NCBI GenBank assembly: GCA_040357565.1
Contig: JBDODJ010000012.1
DNA: 64,000 nt
Strand: one strand, 5' to 3'
Source of the DNA: Cercozoa sp. M6MM
Taxonomy: Eukaryota > Endomyxa: Ascetosporea
Each line of letters starts with the position of its first letter. Within the stretch, counting starts at the first letter, position 1. The translations under genes were made by a program, and so were the position numbers. The notes beneath the pieces were generated by a model. It saw nothing but the letters and a program-made list of their open reading frames with translations, searched no databases and was not told where the DNA came from. Below, one piece after another: positions 48,353-59,657 of the stretch.

Positions 48353-49853
48353 CGTATAGATATACGTACATAGTTATATATGTGTGTGCCTGTGTCTATG
48401 CGAGGGTAGGCACGGACGACGCGAGTGTGCAGACGGCAAAGTTCGCGCCGTCGCGTGCTCAGTTGCTGTTGACGGGTTCGCCCTTTGGCCTGGCCTCGTG
48501 GAGTCCGATCACGTATCTTATGTCTTCCCTAGTCTCTCTCCTGTATGTGTGGTTTATTCATGTGTCACTGTTGCAGGAGACGACTGCACCAGTCGGGAGT
48601 TAGGTGGAAGGTACCTTGGAAACCCGATCCTCCAGGGGACCGATAACCCTCTGTGTTAACTTTGACCTACGCAGGGCGATGTCCTGTCGGCCGTGTGGTG
48701 TCCTTCTCCCACAGCACCAGTCTCTGTATGTCAATCTCTGTTACCCCCCCCCCCCCCGCCCCACCTACCTGGGTGTGCCTCTGCAGCCGGGTGGCAACAT
48801 GTCCTCGCCGACCTCGGTGGAGGCCTGTGTGGCGCTCACCACGGCCACCAGCAACCGTCTCATTCGCATGTGCACTGCCACTGGACGGGTACTCCTTACC
48901 TTGCCTCCTCTAGCATATATGTGCGTATATTCGTATTATCTGCATGTACAATAGGTACTGGACCACGCCACGCTCTCGTCAGAGGCCGATATGATCAAGG
49001 CCAGCAGGTACTCTCTGTGTCATATGTGTACATTTGTCTATATATATATGTATATATTACATTTACGTATTTGTAGAAAGATAAATATATATGCTGCTTT
49101 GTAGTCACGGCACGCTGGCCGTGGCACATGCACACCGCAAGAGTCTCGCCCTAGTGTGAGTCTCCGCTTCCTTCTTGTGTGTCAATCTGTCTGTCCGTGC
49201 TGGACATGCTTTTTCCCTGCAGCTTCCGGTGTCAGGCCCAGCATCCACCAGTTGAGCTCGCTTTCCGACCCGGTATCATACTGCCCTGTTGTATACATCT
49301 ATATATATATATATATATAAAAATATATATGCATCCCTGGTGTGGTGACTCAGAGTACGGCGAGATCGTGTCGTTCGCGTGGCTGCGTGCCAAGCTGCTT
49401 GGACTGCTGCTCGTGGCCTTTGCGCGCGGCAGTGTCGTCGTGATCTCCACGCAACCGGACGCTCGTCTGGGTGTGTCCCCCCCCCCAACTGTATAAGTGA
49501 TATGGGGATACTTTGAGCAGGACTTGAACTGCAGTGTTACAACCTGCACGAACGCCTGTGGGAGATGACTTACAGTCCTGCCGCCAACTGTTTCTGCGCT
49601 CTTGGTAGGATTAGCTTAAACTACCTGTTCCTGTGCCTGTACCTGTACCTGTGCCATGTACTGTACCATGGGAGGGTTCTCTCTGTAGGTGACCGAGGTG
49701 TGCGCGTCGTTTGCCTTACTACCGATCGCGATGGACCTGTCAACCGGCACTTTGTCGAGGTCGACAAGAACAGCAACACACTGTGTGTAGACGATGAGGA
49801 GCATCCGTGTCATGCTAAATGGAGCAACGACGGCACCGTGCTCACCGTCATTG

Positions 49854-49856
<3 letters not shown>
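47870..49856 (+). CDS. WD40 protein resembling IFT144/WDR19, apparently incomplete
   Basis: Spliced WD40-repeat exons. The clearest block runs from about 48666: GDVLSAVWCPSPTAP, PTSVEACVALTTATSNRLIR (about 48808), then SHGTLAVAHAHRKSLALV (about 49106), PPVELAFRP, YGEIVSFAWLRAKLLGLLLV and SVVVISTQPD (about 49357-49466), LELQCYNLHERLWEMTYSPA, DRGVRVVCLTTDRDGP and WSNDGTVLTVI (about 49820-49855). The order resembles the second half of the N-terminal beta-propellers of IFT144, a subunit of the ciliary IFT-A complex. Earlier exons (VAIVDVELRKLEHVLPPQPP, KFAPSRAQLLLTGSPFGLAS) are tentative, and two N gaps fall among them. The known family has a further helical/TPR part of about 1000 residues; nothing like it follows. 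The gene may be broken, or its rest displaced by misassembly. Confidence 0.5.
48092..48350. repeat. (TG)n microsatellite with two N gaps
   Basis: TG repeats broken by Ns at 48147-48156 and 48207-48306, inside an intron of the WD40 gene or the preceding intergenic region. Up to one exon could be hidden in the larger gap. Confidence 0.95.
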
Positions 49857-49920
<64 letters not shown>

Positions 49921-49981
49921 TACACGGATACACGGATACACGGATACACGGATACACGGATACACGGATACACGGATACAC
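49856..49981. repeat. (CA)n microsatellite next to (GGATACAC)n minisatellite
   Basis: About 60 bases of CA repeat run straight into about eight perfect copies of the 8-base unit GGATACAC (about 49918-49981). The block begins at the intron donor after the last recognisable WD40 exon. Confidence 0.97.
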
Positions 49982-50545
49982 ATGGTATGCAATACGATGA
50001 GCAGGCAACCAAGGAACGGTGCACAACTTTGCTGGCCTTAAAACCGCGTCTCCTTTGTCTCCTCGGGACTAGCCCACTCTGCCTGCTGTGCGTGGATTCA
50101 GCTAGCTATAGAGAGCTTTTATCCGTTCGATCGGATACAATTTGTTTGTGTTTTGAATAGTCGTATCTGTTTCAGTGAGTTGGATGTCCCCACCCACCCT
50201 AAGCGGGCGGTGGACCGCGGCAATGACCCACCCCCAGGATTGATACAGGGAAACTGCATAGTTAGTTTCTTAGTAGACTGCAGGACAGTCTGCAGTCAGC
50301 AGTTGGATGACTCTGTTTTACTTTTAAAAATGGTGTGCATACCTGCAGTTTAACACGATTGTGCTGTGCGCTGCAGAGTGCACACTAAGTACTTAAGCTA
50401 TAGCCGTTTGTCGAGACTCAAAAAGACCGAAGCCGTGCATGCTGACCGGCAGACGAGTGGTATTGGGGTCGATTTGGCCTTTCGGTTTGATTAAATGAAC
50501 ACATAGGCCCATACGGCACGTCGCTGTTTGCGCGCTCTGTGCTAC
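49982..50545. other. Intergenic stretch between WD40 gene and K+ channel
   Basis: It contains dispersed repeat copy C. No IFT144-like exon and no other gene is seen. Confidence 0.5.
50165..50315 (-). repeat. Dispersed repeat, copy C
   Basis: On the minus strand it reads AGTCTACTAAGAAACTAACT, then a TTTCCCTG segment, GGGTGGGTCA, and a core CCACCGCCCGCTTAGGGTGG followed by ACATCCAACTC. It matches copy A best at the 5' block and copy B best in the core. Non-coding. Confidence 0.75.
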
Positions 50546-51646
50546 ATGCGAGTTTGGCAGAGCTTTTTGCGCATGCGCGAGCGCACGTTGGCCACAATCG
50601 CATTTTGTTGCGTTATGGTGTTCGTGGCGCTTAACGCCGCTGTCTTTCAGGCCGTGCATGGCTGGTAGCTTTGACTCTGCCGTGCTCGCTGATTCAATCG
50701 TATGTCTTCCTTCTAACCTGTATTATCATGGGTCGGTAGGAGCTATTTGGACGCACTCGTCTTTGTGGTCTCCACTCTGACAACCACTGGGTAGGCACAC
50801 GATATAGCTTAAACACCTGCGGGGGGGGGGGGGGNNNNNNNNNNNNNNNNNNNNNNNNNNNNNNNNNNNNNNNNNNNNNNNNNNNNNNNNNNNNNNNNNN
50901 NNNNNNNNNNNNNNNNNNNNNNNNNNNNNNNNNNCCCCCCCCCCCCCCCCCCCCCCCGATGTGGACGCTTTCTGGGACAGGTACGGTGACGTGCACCCAA
51001 ACGACAGTGTGCTGGCGCGACTTTTGTCGATTCTGCTGGTCGTTCTGTCTCTCACACTTGCGGCTGCTGCCTTGTCTTTGCTGGTGGAACGCTTTCTCAT
51101 CTACAGTATGCGTCGGTAGTATCCGCTTTGTGTGTAGTCTTCCTTGTTTTGCTTCTACCAAGTGTGTATGTGTTGATCAATTCAGACACAAAGATCAGAA
51201 GGAGAACTACATCAATCTGGCACTCCTTGGTACCTTTTCCTCTCTGCCCGGACACCTTGTTGAAAATTGTATGTAGAAGATTTGTTTAGTCTGCGGCTTT
51301 CTCCTAGTCGGAAGCATCGTGTTCACGCTGACTGAGGGTTGGACCTTCCTGGACGCCTTGTATTTCGTATCTTCAGAACTTTGAACTCTGCGGTACGAAG
51401 CAATGTCCTTTCTCTGGTTTCCAGAGTGTCATGAGTATCGCAACCGTCGGATACGGCGATTTGGTCGTCACTTCCACCGGTCCTCTTGCTCTGAAAGATA
51501 AAACAGAGGTCTCCGGTGTCCATGTTTTAACTTCAACTATTGCAGGAGGCAAAATCTTTGTTGCCATCTGGCTACTGCTCGGCACGTTTGTAAGTTTGTT
51601 CGTTGTGCCTTTTTTGTTCTGTGGGTCGGAATAACTACACGACACA

Positions 51647-51696
<50 letters not shown>

Positions 51697-51706
51697 NNNN
51701 NNNNNN

Positions 51707-51757
<51 letters not shown>

Positions 51758-52569
51758 TACACACACATACACACACACGCACACGCACACTCAGGTGCTG
51801 GCCAAGGTCATGGCGCGAGTGGCGAACTTTGTCACAGTGCGTAGGCGAAAGACGCTGGCCTTGCTGCTGCACAGTGTACAACTTGTAGCTTTTATAGGAT
51901 GAACAGGCAGATACCCCCTCCGCGTAGGACATGGTCAAGCAAGGCAGTTGGCGCACCTTCAGGCGGCGGATGTCTACTACTTCCAAAGAGGTAACAGTTT
52001 GTGTGCAGTAAGTGAAGGGTGTACTGACGACTCGATCTGCGTGTGCCTAGGTAAGATTGAAACTGCCAGAAGAAGACAGTCTCAGTGGGATTGACGACGA
52101 TAACGATGGTCTCAGAGAGTCGGATTTCATACTCAGCATGGTATCACACGCACAAAAATAACAGTCTGTTGAGTTAGTTTCATCTATCCACTCTGACTTA
52201 CAGTTGTTACTGACCGGTGCCACCGACAACGAGGAGGTTGAGTCGTTACGCGCGCAGTTCGCCGAACTAGATGCTAATCGCGACGGTCGCGTCACGAGTC
52301 GCGAGTTTCACGACTTCCGTTTGCGTCTCGGCGCGCTCGCCCTTGAGTCAGACGTCAACGTACCTATCGGTGACACGGCGGTTCGACCACGACCCTCTGC
52401 AATTGCAAGTCCTCAGCTACCAGTGCAGGCTGACTCGAATGCTGGCAGTGATCGGGAGTTTCCGCTACTCGACTCTCCAGAATTGCGCGCTCCCGACGCG
52501 CCGGATCTGGCCGCGAACGATAACAGAAACGCGACATCGCCATTTCCGTTTGATTTAAAACAAACTTGA
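50546..52569 (+). CDS. Tandem-pore K+ channel with EF-hands (TPK/KCO-like)
   Basis: A spliced gene for a two-pore-domain potassium channel with a cytosolic calcium-sensing tail. A possible start at 50546 (MRVWQSFLRMRERTLATIAF) leads into helix 1 (CCVMVFVALNAAVF). The exons HGW and SYLDALVFVVSTLTTTG form pore 1, whose filter end falls at an intron with an N gap; DVDAFWDRYGDVHPND and LLSILLVVLSLTLAAAALSL follow. Pore 2 is SIVFTLTEGWTFLDALYF and SVMSIATVGYGDLVVTSTG with the classic filter TVGYGD (about 51440-51460), then GKIFVAIWLLLGTFVLAKVM. The tail has two EF-hand loops, DDDNDGLRESDF (about 52098) and DANRDGRVTSRE (about 52270). The stop TGA is at 52567-52569. Calcium gating is inferred from the EF-hands. 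The donor/acceptor joins at pore 1 need the gap filled. Confidence 0.88.
50820..50957. other. Poly-G, 100-N gap, poly-C in channel intron
   Basis: Fourteen or more Gs, Ns at 50835-50934, then about 23 Cs. It interrupts the intron between the pore 1 helix exon and the post-filter exon of the K+ channel, so the filter codons cannot be read. Confidence 0.95.
51641..51780. repeat. (CA)n microsatellite with 10-N gap
   Basis: CA repeats around Ns at 51697-51706 in a K+ channel intron between the exons encoding LLGTF and VLAKVMARVANFVTV. Confidence 0.95.
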
Positions 52570-52581
52570 GCTTAGCTTACT

Positions 52582-55500
52582 TCAGATAACCGAACGCGAC
52601 GAACTAGAAACTTGACGCGTGCCGTGCGATTGGCGTTGGACGGGGGTCATGCCGTCAGTGCAATTCTTGGTCGGGATGTGGTCGTTAGTCATGATGCAAC
52701 GCAACTTTGAGAAAGTTGAGGCTAGGTCACGTTTCATAGGATATGAGCGCGATTGTTTCGCCAGCGTGAGCTTCTTCGAGTTCTTGTGTCTTTCGGCGTT
52801 GTTGCACGTAGCGCACCAAAAGAACACACAGCCAAACTGCACGCACAAATATGCAATAAATCCAGCCAGCGAATTCCTTCGCAAATAAGGCGGCACACCG
52901 AAAAGAAGGACGAGCACCAGCAGCTCCATTGTCAGCAGCCACGTCCACAAGCGTAAGCGCGGCACGACAAGAGCGACTTGCGCAGGAGCAAGCCAGCCTT
53001 GCTGTCGAACGTTCAGATCCACCTCCATGGCACCTACACGAACGTAAAAATAGACGTGCACACGGTGAACGAGACACACGGTGGTACCCAAGTCATCTCG
53101 TGTCAGAGGCCGGGTCTGCAGATACATCAGGTTGGGCGATGTCGCACGTCGGCACGCACATGTCAGGTTGCTGCCGGTGCCGCCCTGGCAGTCCACTCTG
53201 CGCCAAGGCAAAGCTGTATCAAGCGCAAAACCGGAGACAACAAGAGTGTACTTATTGTGTCGACATTGACTGCTAAAGCCAGTGCCAAGGATTGGCACTT
53301 CGTCACTCCTGTGTACCAAGGTGATTCTGGGCGATGTGTCTACAACACTGTATTCGGGCTGCACAAGCGCACGCGCGCGGATGTCGCACGGTCGGTCTGC
53401 TCGACGTTTAGTCTTTTTGGTAGGGATTAGATGATGAATTCCAGCGTACCAGCAAAGGGTGCGAGGCAGTAGACCACAACGCAAGAGGGCTGCACCGATG
53501 AAACTGCCGTTACGGACACTGTTCGCAGCACACAACGCGCAGTGCGCGCCAATGCCTGTTCGTAAATGAGTGTACGGGTGTACTTGACAGTATACCGTGC
53601 ATACTCACACCTGTGTTGCAGCACCACGGTCCAATGTGAATCTGCTGAGGCAGCCTGTCTCCTGCGTAATAGATATTGTTCGTTAGCGTAGTGTTCAAAT
53701 GTGCACGAGCAAGGCTACTGGAACAAGAAGTGCGGAGGCGTTCATGCCTTCTTCCCGCGTAACACGGTCAATCTCGACCAGGTCGAGGAGACCGCTCGAA
53801 ATGCCAGTCGGCAGTCCTAGTGAACACGCGTATCCATCGGTACATTTGGACTCTTAAGCGTACCATCACTGCCAATCGTGACACTCGGCGGATTGTTACA
53901 TGCGTCACCTGTTGACAGACTAGAGTTGCAACTCAAACCACAACTCTCAAGTGGTGAGCAGAGTCGCACCTGCACCGACAGAGAGATAGAATTCGACGGG
54001 GAAGGCCGCCACCGGCGGTGCTACCACCTACACGAGCAAACGGTAACAGCATAACGTGGCCGAAGGGGATTCAAACTGCTAGCATACCTCAACTGACACC
54101 AAATGCGTACCAGCACCAAGGCCGAGGCATGGCAGTACAAGTGGGTGGCTTCGAAACACCTGGTATAGAACACAAGATGTTCACCTCACATAGGGTACGT
54201 TGGAGCGAAGAGTATTACCTGCACCGAGTCGGCACCTTGCACTTGCAACATACCCATCGATGACACTGCTGACAACGACGGTACGCGCAGTTCGCACGTC
54301 TCTCTGAACGCACCAGTCTCAAACGAATACGTCGCGTTGCCACTCTGCCAGACGAATCTGTTGAGACAGGCAAGTACGACCCAGGTATTGGCGCAGTACC
54401 GTATTCGATGGTGGTGACGCCAATGCTTTTGCCAGATCGACCTATACTTATCCATGAGAGGGTCTTTGCAACAAAAGGGCGACACCAGACTACCCTTCCA
54501 ATATCGGTTCCATTGTCGTCGAGTCGGCGAAAAGAATTTTGCGCAAACACAATGTCATACCTAGAATTTAAGGTGAACCGAAGTAAGTTGAAAAACGTGC
54601 ATGTTGCGTGAGTATGAAACACCTTAGGGAAGGCAGAAGCTGAATGTCGTCTAGTGAGCGCTGGAACACATAGCGAGTGACTAGTGTCAGCCGCGGTGTC
54701 GTCACCTGCCGCTCCCTGGGTGCAGTGAGGGCGCGTTGGATGTCATCCCACTCCGTGTAGAACTCGTTATATGGGTGCTTGAAAAGTAAGTTTGTCTCGT
54801 CTTGCAACAGTGTGGTCGTAGCCACGGCGACACGCTCTACGAAAACGACGGCATTGGAAGAGTCGACTCGAGCGCCTGCGACGACAGTTTTTGAGCTGAC
54901 AACGGTGTCGCCATCACGATCAAGTGCATCCGTCAGAGTCGACTGTGTGACCGCTATAGTGGCACCTGTATTCAGAAATGCGAACGTGTCACACATAACA
55001 GCGCACATTTCAGTGAATTCAGATTGCACACATACCGTTGGCCAAAGCAATTGGCGCATCAAACACTAGTCTCAACGGCGGCGTCGAGGTGCCTGTCAAT
55101 TGCTCTGACAGCGGGGACTGTCCTATCTCGTGTGAATAGAGCCACAGGCGGGCAGACAGGATGCTCTCGGAACAAAAAATACCAGTGTTGGGACTGGCGG
55201 CAATGACAGCGGTATTTCCACGAGCCGGTGCGTGGTTGGAAAATGTGCCTTTGCACACATTCCTTGAAAGGATCCCAAAAACAGTAGTCACGATGACAGC
55301 ACACCATTGGTGGCGAGCACGGCGACCGATTGCCGCAAGGTCGTTGCCATCGCCGTGTTCACCGCGGACCAGGTACGAATGGGTGCAGTGACCTCTGACG
55401 TCAGAAACAGCACCATCAAACGGCGTGTTTGTCCCTAAGTCAATAACAGATACAAGTTTCTCAGATGATGATGCGTTGGGCACTACCAGCGGCGGAACGC

Positions 55501-56527
55501 ATGACACAGGCAGACTCAGGGTGACACGGCTAAAGTCAGCCGGCGCCGTCGTTGTTGTGGCACTGCAAGTCGAGTTTAGCATTCCAGTGAACGTACTGAC
55601 GTCCATAGGAAAGAACTGTGGATATAGAGAAGGTATCGAACCGATCCTTTTGCAGCTGGTTACAGGGTGTGCTACCTGCCGCCACAGCACCAGGTCTGTG
55701 GCAACTACTGCCACTCCAGCAGAGTCCACTACCTCCACGGAGACCTCGATACCAGTAGTGTCGGTCTTCACCGTGGTAGATCGACCTTGCGTTCGCAGCA
55801 CTCGCACTGCCAAGTCCGTCTGTCACAAACTTACTCTCCTTCTATGGCATACAAAGAAATAGAGGTAAATACATTGACTGCTACTTCGCCCGTTCGGGTA
55901 GCTTGCGCTGGCAAGAGACACACTCGGTACTCATCGAAGTAACAGTCACTTCGGCCAGACGTCGTGGCACAAGCTGCCTGAGTAGGCATCTGCGCTGCTT
56001 CAGAAGAGAGGTCGAATGTGGCCGCAAGTCGGCCACTGTCGGCATCTAGGGTCACCTGTGCCAGCAGCGTGTTCAACCACCCTGCGAACAACACATGTAG
56101 TTTGGATAGCTTTGACTCTGTAAATGATATATTCATAAACACAGCAGTAAGTTTACGTCTCTGTATGTGCGCACGTTCGAATGTCCACCTTCTGCAGTCC
56201 TATAGCACAGCCTATAGTTTAACTTGCAGTGTGGGGCGTGAAACCTGGTCAGCAGTGGCTACTCCCGGTCGTCGATCGCGTCGAAGCAGTAGCACGTAAT
56301 CACGTGGTACAAATACCACATTTCCTGCGTGCACTCATACTATAAATATACAGCACACAGTACGTAGTAGCAAACAGGTAGTACCGGCCGTTGGAGAACT
56401 GCCTGACACGAGTTCGACGGACTGCTCGCTCGTGTACATCAGCGTCTGAGGAGTGACCTGCAGCGCAAGTCGCAAACAGCGTTAACGGCGTGTGAAAGTG
56501 GAAATGCACAGTAATACTCCAAGACAT
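52582..56527 (-). CDS. Large secreted or membrane protein, beta-rich, unrecognised
   Basis: A multi-exon gene with long Thr/Ser/Val-rich, cysteine-containing exons typical of an extracellular domain. The proposed start at 56527 (MSWSITVHFHFHTPLTLFAT) has a hydrophobic stretch. Later exons give VTPQTLMYTSEQSVELVSGS, QVTLDADSGRLAATFDLSSE, a long exon at about 55813-55040 (SVIDLGTNTPFDGAVSDVRG, LRLVFDAPIALANG), TQSTLTDALDRDGDTVVSSK and KYTLVVSGFALDTALPWRRV. Near the C-terminus there are two or more membrane segments (WLLTMELLVLVLLFGVPPYL, GFIAYLCVQFGCVFFWCATC, about 52960-52800) and a basic cytosolic tail ending SSSRSVI, with the stop at 52582. No family is recognised; Ig-like or REJ-type repeats are possible. 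Exon joins are only partly checked. It is convergent with the K+ channel. Confidence 0.6.
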
Positions 56528-56862
56528 ACTGAAGGCAGGATGTTCTGCGTCGCATTGGTTGTAGTTGCGTTCATTGCATCGTGGTTTTGTGCACTATTAT
56601 TGTGAGTGATTAAGTGGACTGGACGTCGAATTGACCAATGGGATTCACAGTCAAAGCCGAGTCGGGTTTCGGACTTTAGATTTCTTTCAGCTGCTCGTCG
56701 ATCGCCCGGCCGCTTTTGACAGTTTCCGTTCCATATCCGCCTGGCGTAGTTAAATTCTTTTGCTTTCAGTTCGGTAGCGCTAGTAGGTAACGTATCGAAT
56801 CAGTGCATTCGCAGTACGCGACGGTAGCGTAGCGGGAAAGCACGTAACTATAGCTCGCTAAC
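56528..56862. other. Intergenic stretch
   Basis: About 335 bases between the membrane-protein start and the F-BAR gene stop, both on the minus strand. I see no exon or repeat in it; it presumably holds the promoter of the membrane protein gene. Confidence 0.5.
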
Positions 56863-57988
56863 TTATTCAAACAATGAGGATTTCCGGTTGGAAGAGCCCG
56901 AGGACTCGCCCGACGAAGGGGTCAACAACGACGAGCTAGATGTCGATGCTTCGTCCACCAGACCGGCCTGAGACGGAGAAGGTAGGTGTACTACATTGAA
57001 ATAAAGTAGCCCAAATACCAGAATGGACTGCTGCTTGGCACGACTCTGCGCAGCACGGCGGCGGCGTTCCTCCTCCTCGCGCAGGCGGCGTTCTTCCTCC
57101 TCGCGCAGGCGGCGTTCTTCCTCCTCGCGCAGGCGGCGTTCTTCCTCCTCGCGTTGTTTTTTCTCCTGACAAGAGCGACAAATTGCAGGCACACACAGAC
57201 GACACAAAGGTGCCAAAGAAAAAGAAACCTCAAGTTCGCGTCGTTCGCGCTCAATGCGCTCTTGCTCGAGTCGTTCTTGTTCGAGTCGTTCTTGTTCAAG
57301 ACGCTCTTGTTCCACACGTTCTCGCTCCAGGCGCTCTACGGAAACAGCATCAGGACGGGTAACCTTTTTCGTACAGTAACGTTGAATGGATCGAGAAGCA
57401 CCCTGCTCAAGACGCTGCTGTTCCTGCCGTTTCTCTTCTTCCAGTTGCTGTTGTTGTCGGAGCTGCTGCTGCTGCAGTTCTTCGTGTTTGTTGACGTTCT
57501 TGTCTTCGTCTTCGTTGTCGGGTGAACTGACTGTTGGCTCCGACTGGGACTCCTCACTGCTCAAGGAGGGACTCAATGGTTCGGCCACCTGCTGTTGCGG
57601 CACCAAAGTTGCGGAATCCTCCTCTAATCAGGGGAGTGTGCAACTTATGCTAGGCAAGGGACAGGACAGGGCAGGACAGGACAGGACAACAGGACAGAAC
57701 AGAACAGAGGGGTACCAGCAGGAGGAGGCGTCGGTGACGCTGCCGTTACGACTGAAGCAAACACCACGAAAGCATAGTGTGGCACAAGCTGGCGGAAGGG
57801 AGGACAGGGTACCTTTCTGGATACGTAGCAGGTCCTCATCAGCAGAGACAGCTTCCATGATAGGTGCCAGACCGTTCAACTCGAACTGACGGTTGGCCGT
57901 GACACTGCTCTCGTATACGAGCCACTTGCGCAGTGCCTCGCGCATATGCACCACACGAGTTGCCTCATTTTGCTGCAGAGCGGCTGTT

Positions 57989-58038
<50 letters not shown>

Positions 58039-58048
58039 NNNNNNNNNN

Positions 58049-58098
<50 letters not shown>

Positions 58099-59250
58099 TT
58101 GACATACACGGGTACAATCACAGAGGGAAAAGATCCAGTACTCAGTGTCTCGACAACACCCTCGCGGAACACTAAGCAACGGGCATACAGAGACAGAAGC
58201 ACACGAAATTCTCATGCTACCGAGTTCCTGTCGACGCATAGCATCGCACTGTTCCGCATACCGACGTTCCTGAACACACGATACATCATTTAAAGGAAGA
58301 CGCACAAAGCATAGGGCAGTGTGACAGCAGTACATAATCCTCAGCGGTCTTCTGCGCTGACGCGAGACGAGACTCGGCCTTGATCACCTGCTGCTGTGTG
58401 ACACCAACGAGGTTCGGATCGCGGAGACGTTCCCTTGCCTCCACCTGTCGTCAACAACATCTCGAGATTGTGTATACCTCACTGCCACATGCAGGATGTT
58501 TACCTGCACACGCAGGTCGTTTCGCACGCTGCGTAGTTTGTTGGCGAGTTTCGTCGTGCGCTGCCTCTGCTGACGCAGGTCCTTCTGCACTCATGAAGAC
58601 ACGCACCAATGCAGACCAAGTTACAGGTGCGTGCGTGGTGTACCTCGAGTTTCTTGAAGGTGTTTTGGAACTGCTTGAGCACACGTGCGTACGTTGTTCT
58701 CTGATCAAGCAGACACACGTCGCACAGCGAGTCAACAAAGGCATACAGTATCAGGTACCAGCACTTGCAGCGGTTCCAAAATGTCCGTGTTCAATGACTG
58801 CGCGAACTCGGCTCGTTGCGCACTAAAACAGCAGCGCGATCGCACCGGCATACGAGGCAACGAAGAAAAGGGGCGATACCGTTCGTTGATGGAGTTGTTC
58901 TGCAACGACGCCAGTGCTACGTGCAGGGTCGATTGACCTGTGGCGTCGGAACAGATCATTGGACCGAAGCACCACATAGAAACAACACAAAATACCACAG
59001 GTTTCGCTGTCGTGCATACTGCCATCGCAGAGTGGTTTCTTCGACAACTTGTCCAGCATTTTACTGCGACAGCGAAGGTTGCGGACAAGTTATATTTACA
59101 TATTTACAGGCGAGAGAGAATCTGAGTATACCTATAAGTCTGTTCCGTGGCTACGCGAGTTTGGACAAAGGCTGCGAAGTCATCCAAGTCACGCAGCGCT
59201 GCCTGCGAATGTCGCAGCACCGAACCGACATCGTGCTACGACAGCAGATA
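56863..59250 (-). CDS. F-BAR domain protein with Glu/Gln-rich coiled coil
   Basis: A spliced gene for a protein that binds and bends membranes and usually links to actin or endocytosis. N-terminal exons match an F-BAR domain: LRHSQAALRDLDDFAAFVQT and RVATEQTY (about 59215-59130), KMLDKLSKKPL (about 59063-59030), AEFAQSLNTDILEPLQVL (about 58820-58765), KDLRQQRQRTTKLANKLRSV and NDLRVQ (about 58585-58500), VEARERLRDPNLVGVTQQQV, RRYAEQCDAMRRQEL (about 58265-58220) and WLVYESSVTANRQFELNGLA (about 57930-57870), with ADEDLLRIQKG. The C-terminal half has Glu/Ser-rich and Gln-rich stretches, then tandem RLEQE and LREEEERR repeats, ending SGESSGSSNRKSSLFE with the stop at 56863. The first exon and ATG were not found. 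No SH3 domain is seen. Confidence 0.75.
57060..57160 (-). repeat. 24-base coding minisatellite
   Basis: About four near-perfect 24-base units in the F-BAR gene encode tandem LREEEERR. A separate set of 15-base units at about 57245-57330 encodes RLEQE repeats. Confidence 0.9.
57990..58096. repeat. (CA)n microsatellite with 10-N gap
   Basis: CA repeats around Ns at 58039-58048, in an intron of the F-BAR gene. Confidence 0.95.
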
Positions 59251-59657
59251 AAATTAAAATAACTCAGGCGTCAAATTGTATAGATCACATGCATAATCGG
59301 TTAGAATGACGACATAACCGAGCAACCAATACTATCCCGTGTCTGGGTCGCACTCTGACATTCGACTTTGACAATCAACTCACCCAAAGAGTGTCAGCGA
59401 AACAAGGCGCCCGCTGCTCAGACATCGGACAGTTATCGTAGCTGCACGCGCTCGTACGCACCCACGCGGGCGGAAGAGCTGCTTGTTTTTTTTAAGGGCG
59501 TGCCTGTTGATCAGAACGGCAGCTCGGTTTCAGCTTCTACTGTCCGTAGGCGACAGTATCAATAACTCAATCGTATCAATAACAAGATGTGGTGGGGTTC
59601 GTCTCAACAGCTGAGAGAAATCAAGCGACGCGTCTGTTTAACCCAGCGGGTTGTTGC
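59251..59657. other. Interval upstream of the F-BAR gene
   Basis: About 400 bases between the first recognised F-BAR exon and the roadblock stop. It must contain the promoter and probably the missing first exon of the F-BAR gene; I could not identify a convincing ATG exon. Confidence 0.5.
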
